DNA of 64,000 nucleotides from Betaproteobacteria bacterium HGW-Betaproteobacteria-14 (GCA_002840845.1 PHCS01000001.1:62001-126000); one strand, 5' to 3'. Shown: positions 1 through 8,786, counted from the stretch's first letter. The notes: a model not told the origin generated them from the sequence alone. Numbers and translations are program-made.

Positions 1-2
1 CC

Positions 3-827
3 GAGCAGACGCGCTCGCTTACGGCCGGCTTCAGCTACAACGACATTGCGTCGGTTCAGTCCCTCTTCGAGCAGAAGAACCACAACATTGCCTGCCTCAT
101 CATGGAGCCGGTCAAATTCGACCCTCCACAGGACGGATTCCTTCAAAAAGTGGCTGAGCTCTGTCGAGCCCACGGCGTCGTCTTCATCCTCGACGAAATG
201 ATCTCGGGCTTCAAGTGGGGGCTGAAAGGCGCGCAGCATCACTTCGATGTGAAGCCCGATCTCTCCACTTGGGGCAAGGGCATCGCCAACGGTTTTTCCG
301 CATGTGCCCTGACAGGACGAGCCGACATCATGGAGCTGGGCGGGATACGTAGCTCGGGCGCCGACAAGCTCTTTCTCATTTCCACTACGCATGGCGCCGA
401 GACCATCGGCCTGGCGGCCATGATTGCCACCATCGACGAATTCGAGCGGCACGGCATGATCGAATCCAACTGGAAGAGGGGCGAGGACTTGCGCGGCAGG
501 CTGAATAATGTGATCGCGCTTCACGGACTCGGCAACGCACTGGAAGTGAAGGGCGAAGCCTGCTTGCTTGCCCTAATATGTCGCAATGCGCAGGGCGTGC
601 CGGATGATGCTTACCGGACGCTGATGATGCAGGAAATGATTGCTCGGGGTGTGCTGTTCCAGGGATTGTTCTACACAACCTGGTCGCACCAGGATGCGGA
701 ACTCGACGAAATTGTTGCCGCCTTTGGTGAGTCGTGTGCCATCTATAGCCAGGCAATAGAAAGCGGATCGTGTAGTGAGCACCTGATAGGCCCGCCAGCG
801 AGACCTGTATTCCGCAAGAGGATTTGA
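3..827 (+). CDS. Glutamate-1-semialdehyde 2,1-aminomutase-like class III aminotransferase (5' end cut by window)
   Basis: PLP-dependent aminotransferase of the GSA/class III family. The reading frame is open from position 3, so the N-terminal part lies outside the window. Visible landmarks are ILDEMISGF, containing the aspartate that contacts the PLP ring nitrogen, and STWGKGIANGF, with the Schiff-base lysine codon near 276. The C-terminal LIGPP-PVFRK resembles the usual end of these proteins, so the gene looks complete at its 3' end. True hemL genes work in tetrapyrrole synthesis, but copies next to pseG and pseI are typical of nonulosonic-acid and flagellin-glycan loci. A sugar-aminotransferase role is inferred from that context. 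About 110 bp separate it from pseG. Confidence 0.85.
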   Translation, partial: EQTRSLTAGFSYNDIASVQSLFEQKNHNIACLIMEPVKFDPPQDGFLQKVAELCRAHGVVFILDEMISGFKWGLKGAQHHFDVKPDLSTWGKGIANGFSACALTGRADIMELGGIRSSGADKLFLISTTHGAETIGLAAMIATIDEFERHGMIESNWKRGEDLRGRLNNVIALHGLGNALEVKGEACLLALICRNAQGVPDDAYRTLMMQEMIARGVLFQGLFYTTWSHQDAELDEIVAAFGESCAIYSQAIESGSCSEHLIGPPARPVFRKRI

Positions 828-898
828 CATTGAATCAGTGCAAGATACTGAGGTGGGCGGCGAGCTTGTCGGCGACGGAGAAACCGACAAAGTTAACT

Positions 899-938
899 AA
901 GGGAAGCCTTTTCCAGTGAAGGGAAGCCTTTTCCAGTG
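899..938 (+). repeat. Perfect 20-bp tandem duplication across the pseG start
   Basis: The 20-mer aagggaagccttttccagtg occurs twice head to tail (899-918 and 919-938). The last three bases of the second copy are the GTG start codon of pseG, and the AAGGGA in each copy could act as a weak ribosome binding site. The first copy offers a GTG in another frame (916) that would stop after 11 codons. The duplication is read directly from the sequence; any effect on translation is inference. Confidence 0.95.
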
Positions 939-2045
939 TCAAACATCCTGATTCGCGTTGACGCGGCGATTGAGCTAGGCATGGGCCATGTTATGCGCTG
1001 CCTAACTCTGGCAGATTGCTTGCGCGCGGCGGGCGGGCAAATTGCTTTCTCCTGCAGAAGGTTGCCTGGGAATCTCTGTGATTTAATTGAAATGAAGGGC
1101 TACAAAGTACATCACATGGCTAATCCCGAGGATGGACTAGCTACCATTGACTGGCTGGACGATGCGGCGCAGACGAAAGCGGCTCTCGCAGATAGTGCTC
1201 GGACCGACTGGTTGATCGTGGATCACTATGGCCTCGACCGAAGCTGGGAATCCGCAATGCGTCCATTCGTCAGACGCATCATGGTTATCGACGACCTTGC
1301 TGACCGCCCGCATGACTGCGATGTGCTGCTGGATCAGAACTACTACAAAAATCTGGAGCACCGCTATGAAGGATTGGTGCCTGGACATTGCCTGAGGTTA
1401 TTGGGACCGACCTATGCGCTGCTGCGACCGGAGTTTTTTGAAGCTCGTCGCCATCTGCGCCAGCGGGATGGGCTCGTCAGGAGAATTCTGGTCTTTCTGG
1501 GCGGCGGCGATTCGCAGAACGTGACATCGAAGGTAATCGAGGCAATAGCCCTGACGGGCCACCCTGAAATCGCCCTAGATGTGGTGATCGGCTCCACCAA
1601 CCCTCATCATGAGCAGATCGCAGCACTTTGTTCGCTGAGAAGGAATGCACGTCTTCACATTCAAGTCGAAAATATGGCTGCCCTGATGGCGTCGGCCGAC
1701 CTCAGCATAGGCGCAGGTGGGGCGACCACTTGGGAGCGTTGCCTCCTCGGCCTGCCGACACTGACCGTAGTGTTTGCCGCCAATCAGGAGCAGACCACCA
1801 TCGACCTGGCTGATACCGGAGCGATACGCTACATCGGCTGGGCAGATAACGTGAGCATCTCGGAATTGGCCGAGGCCATCGATGATGCCATTTCCCGCCC
1901 TGAAGAGAACGTGGAGATGGGTCATCGGGCAATGCAAGTGATGAGCGACTTCGTGTATGACAGCCAGCTTCAGGCAGTTGCAGCCCTCCTGCAACGGACA
2001 GATAGCCGGGCTCTTCGCGGAAGGGGCCTTCCAGTTACTGAATGA
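936..2045 (+). CDS. pseG: PseG-like UDP-2,4-diacetamido-2,4,6-trideoxy-beta-L-altropyranose hydrolase
   Basis: PseG is a GT-B-fold hydrolase that removes UDP from the diacetamido sugar before condensation with phosphoenolpyruvate in pseudaminic acid synthesis. The protein has 369 residues. It opens with ILIRVDAAIELGMGHVMRCLTLA, the family's nucleotide-sugar loop with the G-x-GH-x-RC motif, and near residue 255 it has SIGAGGATTWERCLLGLP, the second UDP-binding segment. The start is GTG at 936, inside a 20-bp tandem repeat, and begins exactly at the conserved N-terminus. The gene overlaps the following methyltransferase by 4 bp. The substrate is inferred from family and from pseI downstream; a legionaminic-type substrate cannot be excluded. 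Confidence 0.88.
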   Translation: MSNILIRVDAAIELGMGHVMRCLTLADCLRAAGGQIAFSCRRLPGNLCDLIEMKGYKVHHMANPEDGLATIDWLDDAAQTKAALADSARTDWLIVDHYGLDRSWESAMRPFVRRIMVIDDLADRPHDCDVLLDQNYYKNLEHRYEGLVPGHCLRLLGPTYALLRPEFFEARRHLRQRDGLVRRILVFLGGGDSQNVTSKVIEAIALTGHPEIALDVVIGSTNPHHEQIAALCSLRRNARLHIQVENMAALMASADLSIGAGGATTWERCLLGLPTLTVVFAANQEQTTIDLADTGAIRYIGWADNVSISELAEAIDDAISRPEENVEMGHRAMQVMSDFVYDSQLQAVAALLQRTDSRALRGRGLPVTE

Positions 2046-2980
2046 AAAGATATCAAATGGCCAAAATTGCTCATCATTTTTCCGAGTATGTGCTTAATCC
2101 CATTCCTTCCGGCCTCTGGCACCAGGCAGCGCCAATTGAAGGGACCCGACTGGGGTTCTGCGACATCTGCGGTTTTTATCACGTCGATCCTTATCCGGAC
2201 GCAGACTATCTCGCGCAGTTTTATACATCCTATGAAATGCCAACGGCTCAAGCCAATCTCGCCGAGACGGCGCGGTTGCTTGCGCGCAATCTGGATAGAT
2301 CGGCTACAGTTGTCGACATGGGATGTGGAGACGGGGGATTCCTGCGTGAGTTGTACGCTCTTGGCTTTGCCAACCTCATCGGCTTCGACCAGAGCCCGGG
2401 GCTGGAGCGCGCGCAGAACCTTGGGTTCGGCTACTTCTTCAGAGCCAGCGTATGGGATTTCCTTGACGAGGCAGAGAAACGGGGCGGGATCGAGGCCGAT
2501 GCCCTGGTCATGGTCAACGTTCTGGAGCATGTTACGGAGCCTTTGGATTTGCTGCGCCGCATTCGGCGGTTGTTGCCGGCGAAAGGAAAATTGTGCGTCA
2601 CGGTCCCCAACGATTTCAGCCCCTTGCAGCGGGCATTCCTGAAGACCAAGGGGCATTTGCCTTGGTTCGTGTGCGTGCCCGACCATCTCAATTACTTCGA
2701 CTTCAAGACGCTTGGGGATGCGCTTGGAAAGACCGGGTTCCGTGTGGCTGACCAGTCTGCCCTTTACCCGCTGGAACTGTTCCTGCTGCAGGACTTAGAT
2801 TACATCGCCAATCCCGAACTGGGACCAATTGCCCATCAGCGACGAGTCACTTTCGAGAACAATCTCAAGGCGGCTGGAATGGTGGATGTACTCGACCATT
2901 TCTACGGCACACTGGCAGCAGGAGGTTATGGCAGGGATGTGATGGTAGTGGCTGAAATCTCGGACGCCTCGCACGTATGA
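2042..2980 (+). CDS. Class I SAM-dependent methyltransferase with N-terminal zinc-type cysteine motif
   Basis: The 312-residue protein has a short N-terminal C-x2-CG segment (FCDICGFYHVDPYPD) and then a Rossmann methyltransferase domain. Motif I is VVDMGCGDGGFL (about residues 96-107), and VNVLEHVTEPLDLLRRIRRLLP with KLCVTVPND forms the later strands. It resembles the zinc-ribbon methyltransferases found in surface-sugar clusters, some of which are sugar C-methyltransferases. It overlaps pseG by 4 bp (ATGA), so the two are translationally coupled. Which atom of which sugar it methylates cannot be read from the sequence. Confidence 0.8.
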   Translation: MKRYQMAKIAHHFSEYVLNPIPSGLWHQAAPIEGTRLGFCDICGFYHVDPYPDADYLAQFYTSYEMPTAQANLAETARLLARNLDRSATVVDMGCGDGGFLRELYALGFANLIGFDQSPGLERAQNLGFGYFFRASVWDFLDEAEKRGGIEADALVMVNVLEHVTEPLDLLRRIRRLLPAKGKLCVTVPNDFSPLQRAFLKTKGHLPWFVCVPDHLNYFDFKTLGDALGKTGFRVADQSALYPLELFLLQDLDYIANPELGPIAHQRRVTFENNLKAAGMVDVLDHFYGTLAAGGYGRDVMVVAEISDASHV

Positions 2981-3099
2981 AACCAGTGTTTTTGTTACAG
3001 GTGGAGAGGCCTGGGATCACGGACCAGAGGATTGAATTCTCGTCCTTGCTGCCTGCCACAAGAATTTGATCTGACGCTAGCCGATATCACCACGATACG

Positions 3100-3798
3100 A
3101 TGAAGGCAGGCCTGCTCGGAGACATTCACGGGAATTACCTTGCCCTTCGAGCGGTGTTGGATGCTGCCCGCGCCGCCAACGTGGAAAAGCTGTTCATCAC
3201 AGGCGACCTGGTGGGCTACTATTTTTGGCCGGAGCGGGTTCTGGAGCTATTGGAGCCTTGGGACGCGCTCATCGTGAGAGGCAACCACGAAAGCATGTTA
3301 GTGGAAGCACGGCAAGATACTGAACGTCTCGCGCAGATCGAGCGCCGTTACGGCAGCGGCCTGCGCCTGGCATTGGAGAAACTGTCCGCAGCACAGGTAG
3401 ACTGGTTGGCTGCACTGCCCCATCCGCTTGAGGCGCTACTGGGCGATTGCCGCCTTCTGCTTTGCCATGGAGCGCCTTGGGACCTAGACCAATACGTCTA
3501 TCCGGATGCCGAACCAGCGTTTCTCGAACGCTGTGCCGTACCAGGACACGATTGTGTGATATTAGGGCACACCCACTATCAGATGGTGCGTGACAGCGGC
3601 GCGGTCAGACTGATCAATCCGGGTTCGGTCGGCCAGCCACGCAATCGTCAGCCGGGGGCGCAGTGGGCGATCCTTGATACGAGCACCCGGCAAGTTACGC
3701 TCTGCTGCGAAGATTACGATTTTCATTCAGTCGCCTTGGAAGCGGCTGCTCGCCATCCAGAGCTTCCCTACTTGTCCGAAGTCCTAGTCAGAACATGA
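3100..3798 (+). CDS. Metallophosphoesterase (YfcE/MJ0936-type phosphodiesterase)
   Basis: Calcineurin-like phosphoesterase of 232 residues. The metal-binding motifs are in order: GDIHGN near residue 7, GDLVGY near 36, GNHES near 62, a histidine in LCHGAPWD near 123, and LGHTHYQ near 152. INPGSVGQPRN closes the fold, as in YfcE-type proteins. Two-metal hydrolysis of a phosphodiester or phosphomonoester is expected; the natural substrate is unknown. It follows the methyltransferase after about 120 bp with no recognisable feature and overlaps the ATP-grasp gene by 4 bp, so it likely belongs to the nonulosonic-acid operon, where it could trim a phosphorylated sugar. Confidence 0.85.
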   Translation: MKAGLLGDIHGNYLALRAVLDAARAANVEKLFITGDLVGYYFWPERVLELLEPWDALIVRGNHESMLVEARQDTERLAQIERRYGSGLRLALEKLSAAQVDWLAALPHPLEALLGDCRLLLCHGAPWDLDQYVYPDAEPAFLERCAVPGHDCVILGHTHYQMVRDSGAVRLINPGSVGQPRNRQPGAQWAILDTSTRQVTLCCEDYDFHSVALEAAARHPELPYLSEVLVRT

Positions 3799-4733
3799 AG
3801 ACGATTCTGATCACCGGGATCGGCGGTGACATCGCGCAAAGCGTGGCAGCAATCATACGCGAGCACCGGCCCCAATATCGACTGGTAGGGACCGATCTGC
3901 ATGATCAGCACGCTGGCGTACTCTATGTAAACGCCCTGCATATTGTCCCGCCAGCCAGTTCGCCCGGTTACTTGGTCCGCCTTCAGGAAATCATCGGGCA
4001 AGAAAGCGCAGACATCGTCATTCCGATGACCGAGCCCGAGTTGGCGGTCTTGCTGCCGCAGTTTTCCGTACCCGCAAAGATTCGGTGGATTACGTCCGGA
4101 ATGGAAGTCGTCGCTACTGGCATCGATAAACTCGAGACAGCAAGGCGGTTGGCCGACCTTGGCCTGCCGGTGCCATGGACTATCCCGGTATGTGAGGGCT
4201 ATCCCAAAACATATCCATGCATGCTTAAAAATCGCTTCGGCTCCGGCTCGAGGAATCTGCACCTTGTAAACGATGCTGAAGAAGCGAAATACCTTTCGGC
4301 ACGTAATCCCGAGGCCATCTTCCAGGAGTTGCTGCTGCCTGAGGATCGTGAGGTTACCTGCGCCGTCTATCGAACCAGAGACAGACGTGCCGGCGTACTT
4401 CAGTTGTTGCGCAGGCTGGCTGGCGGTTTTACCGGCTGGGCGAGGGTTATCGAGGATCCGAATATCACCCGCATGTGCATTGCCATTGCAGAAGGGCTCC
4501 ATTTGCAGGGCAGCATGAATGTGCAGTTGAGGCATACTGAAAATGGGCCGCGAGTGTTCGAGATTAATCCACGCTTTTCCTCAACTGCGCTGATGCGTCA
4601 GAAAATGGGTTTTGCCGACGTGCTTTGGGCGCTCGACGAAGCCGAAAATGCTCCCGTTTCAATTCCGCATATCGCCCCCGGGACGATCGGGGTGCGAACC
4701 CAGGGTGCCGTAATCATCACCCCCACGACCTAG
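3795..4733 (+). CDS. ATP-grasp domain protein (CarB/PylC-like)
   Basis: The 312-residue protein has an N-terminal nucleotide-binding-like fold (ILITGIGGDIAQSVAAIIRE) as in the pre-ATP-grasp domain of carbamoyl-phosphate synthase-like ligases. An ATP-grasp domain follows, with the lysine strand PCMLKNRFGSGSRNLHLV and the metal-binding VFEINPRFSSTA. Such enzymes form an acyl-phosphate and join it to an amine or thiol. Between the phosphoesterase (4-bp overlap) and pseI (7-bp gap), it may attach an amino acid or acyl group to the amino sugar, a known type of nonulosonic-acid decoration. The actual substrate is not visible. Confidence 0.78.
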   Translation: MKTILITGIGGDIAQSVAAIIREHRPQYRLVGTDLHDQHAGVLYVNALHIVPPASSPGYLVRLQEIIGQESADIVIPMTEPELAVLLPQFSVPAKIRWITSGMEVVATGIDKLETARRLADLGLPVPWTIPVCEGYPKTYPCMLKNRFGSGSRNLHLVNDAEEAKYLSARNPEAIFQELLLPEDREVTCAVYRTRDRRAGVLQLLRRLAGGFTGWARVIEDPNITRMCIAIAEGLHLQGSMNVQLRHTENGPRVFEINPRFSSTALMRQKMGFADVLWALDEAENAPVSIPHIAPGTIGVRTQGAVIITPTT

Positions 4734-4740
4734 AGCAAGC

Positions 4741-5793
4741 ATGATGGCTACCTTATCGATTGCAGGAAGACCCATAGGCGCCGAGCATCCGCCCTACATC
4801 GTTGCAGAGATGTCGGCCAACCATAACGGCTCTCTCGAACGCGCACTGCAGATTATCCGCGCAGCCCACGAGGCCGGTGCCGATGCCGTCAAGCTTCAGA
4901 CCTATACCGCCGAGACCATGACGCTGGACGTGAATCATCCGCGGTTTCGGGTAAAGGGCAGCAATCCGTGGGACGGAGAGCATTTGTTCGACCTTTATCG
5001 CAAGGCGATGACGCCTTGGGGGTGGCATGAGCGACTTTTCGCTTATGGACGCGAACTGGGCATCACTATCTTCAGTTCGCCGTTCGATCGCTCTGCCGTC
5101 GAACTATTGCAATCCCTCGGTGCGCCGGCCTACAAGATCGCCTCTTTCGAACTGGTGGACCTCGATCTCATCCGTTGCTGCGCAGCCACTGGCAAACCAC
5201 TTATTATGTCTACCGGAATGGCCTCGCTGGCTGAGATATCGGAAGCGGTCCAGGCGGCGAGGGAGGCGCACGCACAGGGGCTGATACTACTTAAATGTAC
5301 CAGTGCCTATCCGGCTCCGCCGGAAGCGATCAACTTGCGCACCATTCCGCACATGGCCGAAGCATTTGAAGTGATAGCCGGACTTTCCGATCACACCATG
5401 GGGACCGGCGTTTCAATCGCCGCGATCGCCATGGGGGCAACGTTCATTGAAAAGCACTTCACTCTTGCGCGCGCTGATGGTGGAGTAGATTCCTCCTTTT
5501 CCCTAGAACCTGCGGAACTTGCCCAACTCGTTAAAGAGAGCCGTACGGCGCATGCGGCGCTGGGGCGTGTCTGCTACGCCCAGGGCGAACTGGAAAACTC
5601 TATCAAACGCTACCGGCGATCTCTGTTCTTCGTGCGGGATATCCCCGCCGGAGCGAGGATAACCGAACAAGATATTGGGTCGTTGCGACCGGGCGATGGT
5701 CTGGAGCCGAAATTTCGTTCTGGAGTAGTCGGTCGATCCGTGAAGCAGGCGGTTGTTCGGGGGACGCCTGTGTCGTGGGATATTCTGGCTTGA
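4741..5793 (+). CDS. pseI: Pseudaminic acid / N-acetylneuraminic acid synthase family protein
   Basis: NeuB/PseI enzymes condense a 6-deoxy diacetamido or N-acetyl sugar with phosphoenolpyruvate to make a nine-carbon nonulosonic acid. The 350-residue protein has a TIM barrel (PYIVAEMSANHNGSLERA; ADAVKLQTY; GITIFSSPFD; YKIASFEL; IMSTGMAS; LLKCTSAYPAP; IEKHFTLAR) and a C-terminal SAF/antifreeze-like domain from about residue 285 (RRSLFFVRDIPAGARIT). ANHNGS is typical of the PseI/LegI side of the family. The start may be either ATG at 4741 or 4744. With pseG it indicates pseudaminic-type synthesis; pseB, pseC and pseF would have to lie upstream of the window. Confidence 0.9.
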   Translation: MMATLSIAGRPIGAEHPPYIVAEMSANHNGSLERALQIIRAAHEAGADAVKLQTYTAETMTLDVNHPRFRVKGSNPWDGEHLFDLYRKAMTPWGWHERLFAYGRELGITIFSSPFDRSAVELLQSLGAPAYKIASFELVDLDLIRCCAATGKPLIMSTGMASLAEISEAVQAAREAHAQGLILLKCTSAYPAPPEAINLRTIPHMAEAFEVIAGLSDHTMGTGVSIAAIAMGATFIEKHFTLARADGGVDSSFSLEPAELAQLVKESRTAHAALGRVCYAQGELENSIKRYRRSLFFVRDIPAGARITEQDIGSLRPGDGLEPKFRSGVVGRSVKQAVVRGTPVSWDILA

Positions 5794-5809
5794 TCTACGC
5801 ATCGAAACC

Positions 5810-6397
5810 ATGCAAGCGCTGACCCCAGCCCTCAAGCGCAACATCAACTTGGTGATTCCTAAAGGCCATCTACGCCCTTTGAGGCCAGAAGATGTCCATC
5901 CAGGTTACGTGGATGGATTGAACAATCCTGATGTCAATAAGTACTTGGTGAACGTGCGTCAGAGGGTGCAGACATTGGAGACGGTGCGCGCTTTCGTCAA
6001 TGCAGATCATCTTGCAGCGGACGCGGTGCTGTTCGGAATTTGGATCGATGGCCAAACAAGGCACTGTGGCACTGTTCGGCTACACATGATTGCTCAGGAG
6101 GAAGGAACAGCGGTTCTTGGTATCTGCATATTCGACAAGCAGGCTTGGGGGCGAACCCTTGGTTCAGCCGCGATCAGTGTCGTTACTCAATGGGCGTTTG
6201 CTAATCTTTGCCTTGATACGATCGAAGCCGGTGCTTACGCGAACAACGTTGGCTCATGGAAGGCCTTCCTGAAGGCAGGCTACGAAGTGGCAGAGGATGT
6301 TTGTGGGCGCTATGATCTCGATGGTAAGCCAGCCGTGGTTAGGAAGATGGCTGCCCATTGCGCTGCTTCAGGCTCGGCATCTCGCAATCTCGAATGA
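5810..6397 (+). CDS. GNAT-family acetyltransferase (RimJ/PseH-like)
   Basis: A GNAT N-acetyltransferase of about 195 residues starting at ATG 5810. An in-frame open stretch extends upstream into pseI, but it has no better start. The fold runs from LRPLRPEDVHPGYVDGLNNPDV to the acetyl-CoA-binding region LGICIFDKQAWGRTLGSAAISVVTQWAF and the typical ANNVGSWKAFLKAGYEVAED segment. In pseudaminic clusters PseH acetylates the 4-amino group of the UDP-sugar. This gene lies directly after pseI and is a reasonable PseH candidate, although it also resembles ribosomal-protein-type RimJ/RimL acetyltransferases. It overlaps the next gene by 4 bp if that starts at 6394. Confidence 0.78.
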   Translation: MQALTPALKRNINLVIPKGHLRPLRPEDVHPGYVDGLNNPDVNKYLVNVRQRVQTLETVRAFVNADHLAADAVLFGIWIDGQTRHCGTVRLHMIAQEEGTAVLGICIFDKQAWGRTLGSAAISVVTQWAFANLCLDTIEAGAYANNVGSWKAFLKAGYEVAEDVCGRYDLDGKPAVVRKMAAHCAASGSASRNLE

Positions 6398-7980
6398 CTT
6401 TATTGCCACACACGGGGCACGCCTACGCAGCCTTTGACCGCATTGCCCGCTTAGTCGAGACTTGGCTTGTGGGCAGAATACCCGCGGTGGCAGGGTTCAG
6501 TGAGCTTGTAGTCAGGGAGCGGCTAATGCAGCGCGTTGTTGAAGTTGCGCTATGGCCCTTCGTCGGAATGTATTCTAAGCAGGATATCGCCAGTGCAAAG
6601 TATTTTCCGGCTCCCGATAAATCTCTAGATTGCGGTGGCATCATCCTGCATCCAGTTGATGGCAAGGTTTCCATATCCCCGCGCCTGTTCGCCGCTTCTT
6701 TTATTGAATTCACGCTTCATTGGCTGTACGTGCTCGGCGCAATTCTGTCAGGGATTTTGCCGCACCGGTCAAGTGACGTACGTCCGGCAACGCTGGTTTT
6801 CGGCGTAGGGGCGGAAAGCCTGTTCAATGAGGGTAATGACTCACGCTTCGTGAATTATTGTCGCGCTGGGCCTATCGAGCCGCTTGCGCGGGCACGCCGC
6901 TTGATTGTCCAGTGCTCAGCCAGATCAGGGGAAGCATCGACCAAGGAGTTCATGTATGTCCGTTTCCCGCTGGCGGCGCTGATTCACGAAGCCAGACTCG
7001 GTGCGGCTAAGCGTTTGTCGATGCTGGTTTGCCATCTGGCCTCACCGTTCGTACTCTTGCTTGCCGTAATACGTTCGCCCCTACTTATGCTGCTGGCGAG
7101 AGATATTGCGTATTCCAATGCAGTCGAAATTCTGGACCGTGCCAGAATGATCGATACGGTGGTGATAACGAATTCGGCCTTTTCCGCTCAACCGCTCTGG
7201 ATGCGCGGTACAGCAATGCGCCATTTCGTAGTACACATGGTTTGGTATTCCCAGAACACCATTCCCTTTGTCTATGCTCGGGACGGGGTTGTTTCAGACG
7301 TCCCTAATTACCGACACATCCGAGTAGACCAGACGTGGGTGTGGACATCAGGATACAAAGCTTACTTGGAAAAACTCGGCCTGGCTGGGACGATTCATGT
7401 CGTCGGCCCGATTTTATGGTACCTCCCAGAGAAGCCTCAATTACGCGCAGATGGAGATCTTAGGATTGCGGTGTTTGATGTAACGCCGGTGCAGGACGAG
7501 GTGGCACAGCGCATTGGTCTTATCAGTAATTATTACTGCGCGACAAACATGATCCGTTTCATTGAGGAGATCCTGTACATTCGTGATGAACTTGAGTCAC
7601 ACACAGGAAGGCGCGTGCGCTTGCTTTTCAAGCACAAGCGAGGCTATAACGACTTGCATGATTTGCGCTATATCGACCTCATTAAACGCCTTTCCGATCC
7701 TGGAGCCGGCCTTGAGTTGGTGCCGTTCCAGACCAATATGTACTCATTGCTCAGCAGCTGTGATCTGTCGATCATTGTGCCGTACTCTTCGCCGGCGTAT
7801 GTCGCCAGCCACCTGGGTGTTCATGCGGTTTTTTTTGACCCTACGATCGAGCTTGCACCCAGTTTTGAGAGAGCGCCCAATATCGACTTCGCATCAGGAC
7901 GTGATGAACTGCTTAGGCTTGTTACTGATGCGATCGGCGCAAAGGCTGCAGCCGTTGGCGATCCCGCAATTCGCAGCTGA
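6394..7980 (+). CDS. Putative polysaccharide biosynthesis protein, PFTS-motif-like
   Basis: A protein of about 528 residues without a recognised catalytic domain. The start is placed at ATG 6394 because it gives the ATGA overlap used elsewhere in this cluster; an upstream in-frame ATG at 6358 would overlap the acetyltransferase more. Hydrophobic segments lie near FIEFTLHWLYVLGAILSGIL and LASPFVLLLAVIRSPLLMLLA, so it may sit on or in the membrane. The C-terminal IIVPYSSPAYVASHLGVHAVFFDP resembles the PF-T/S-S segment of the polysaccharide biosynthesis PFTS-motif family, members of which lie in capsule and O-antigen loci. A glycosyltransferase-like role is inferred, not shown. Confidence 0.5.
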   Translation: MTLLPHTGHAYAAFDRIARLVETWLVGRIPAVAGFSELVVRERLMQRVVEVALWPFVGMYSKQDIASAKYFPAPDKSLDCGGIILHPVDGKVSISPRLFAASFIEFTLHWLYVLGAILSGILPHRSSDVRPATLVFGVGAESLFNEGNDSRFVNYCRAGPIEPLARARRLIVQCSARSGEASTKEFMYVRFPLAALIHEARLGAAKRLSMLVCHLASPFVLLLAVIRSPLLMLLARDIAYSNAVEILDRARMIDTVVITNSAFSAQPLWMRGTAMRHFVVHMVWYSQNTIPFVYARDGVVSDVPNYRHIRVDQTWVWTSGYKAYLEKLGLAGTIHVVGPILWYLPEKPQLRADGDLRIAVFDVTPVQDEVAQRIGLISNYYCATNMIRFIEEILYIRDELESHTGRRVRLLFKHKRGYNDLHDLRYIDLIKRLSDPGAGLELVPFQTNMYSLLSSCDLSIIVPYSSPAYVASHLGVHAVFFDPTIELAPSFERAPNIDFASGRDELLRLVTDAIGAKAAAVGDPAIRS

Positions 7981-8005
7981 ACCCATAATAGAAAAGGAAT
8001 ATTGT

Positions 8006-8785
8006 GTGACGAAATATCGTCCCGAAATGAAAAACTCCTTTTTGATTCGCGTATATGGTGATTCGCTGAGTCTCCCGCGTACAGCAGATGGAATCGGATA
8101 TGGAGACATCTATCCGGAGTTGCTACGCGACAGTATTGAAGAAAGACAATCGGAAACGCGCGTGGTCGTCTTCAACAGATCCAGAGGAGGGGCGTCCATT
8201 TCTGAACTTCACCGCCAATACGTGGATGACTCCGCCTATTTTCCATTAAATGATTCCGGCATTCTTATTATTCAATGCGGGATTGTGGACTGCGCCCCGC
8301 GGCCGGTTCCCGCTTCTGTAAGAGTCAGGATTGGTCGCCTCCCCAAGCTGTTGAGATGGGCTGCTGTAAAACTCTTGCACTTTCTTCGCCCATATCTCCT
8401 TAGGGCGGGGATTGCATGGGCTATTACGCCAGCCGAGCACTTTGAACAGACATTAACGCAATGGCTTCAAGAAGCTCAGCTTGGACTTGAGCGGATTTAT
8501 GTAATTAACATCGCGCCCACTGTTTCGGAAATAGAAACCCACTCCCCCGGACTTTCCAGGAATATTCACGAATACAACACAGTGATTAGAAGGGCAATTA
8601 AGAAAATGAATTCTGAAGTTGTGACCTTATTGGATGCTTACAAAACAATAAAAGCAAAAGGCGAGGATTTAACGCAATACATCAACGCTCATGATGGCCA
8701 TCACATTACAAGATCCGCACATCAACTATATGCAGATTTGCTCTTCGCAGAGGAAGTACGCCGGGAATACAGAAAATCTCAATAA
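8006..8785 (+). CDS. SGNH/GDSL-family hydrolase
   Basis: A protein of about 259 residues with the SGNH block I serine in VYGDSLSLPR near the N-terminus, block III-like GILIIQCGIVD, and the terminal Asp-His pair in NAHDGHHITRSAHQLYADLL. Such hydrolases de-esterify surface sugars or transfer acetyl groups. GTG 8006 is chosen because it has AAAAGGA upstream; the ATG at 8027 is the alternative. The open frame continues upstream over the preceding gene, but that part looks like shadow coding. This gene appears richer in A+T than its neighbours. Its stop lies one base from that of the convergent ABC transporter, with no terminator between. Confidence 0.72.
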   Translation: MTKYRPEMKNSFLIRVYGDSLSLPRTADGIGYGDIYPELLRDSIEERQSETRVVVFNRSRGGASISELHRQYVDDSAYFPLNDSGILIIQCGIVDCAPRPVPASVRVRIGRLPKLLRWAAVKLLHFLRPYLLRAGIAWAITPAEHFEQTLTQWLQEAQLGLERIYVINIAPTVSEIETHSPGLSRNIHEYNTVIRRAIKKMNSEVVTLLDAYKTIKAKGEDLTQYINAHDGHHITRSAHQLYADLLFAEEVRREYRKSQ

Positions 8786-8786
8786 C

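Noticed and set aside
829-900. Possible remnant of a pseF-like gene between the aminotransferase and pseG
   Set aside because: One frame reads FDIESVQDTEVGGELVGDGE before a stop, but it is too short and does not match the usual PseF C-terminus.
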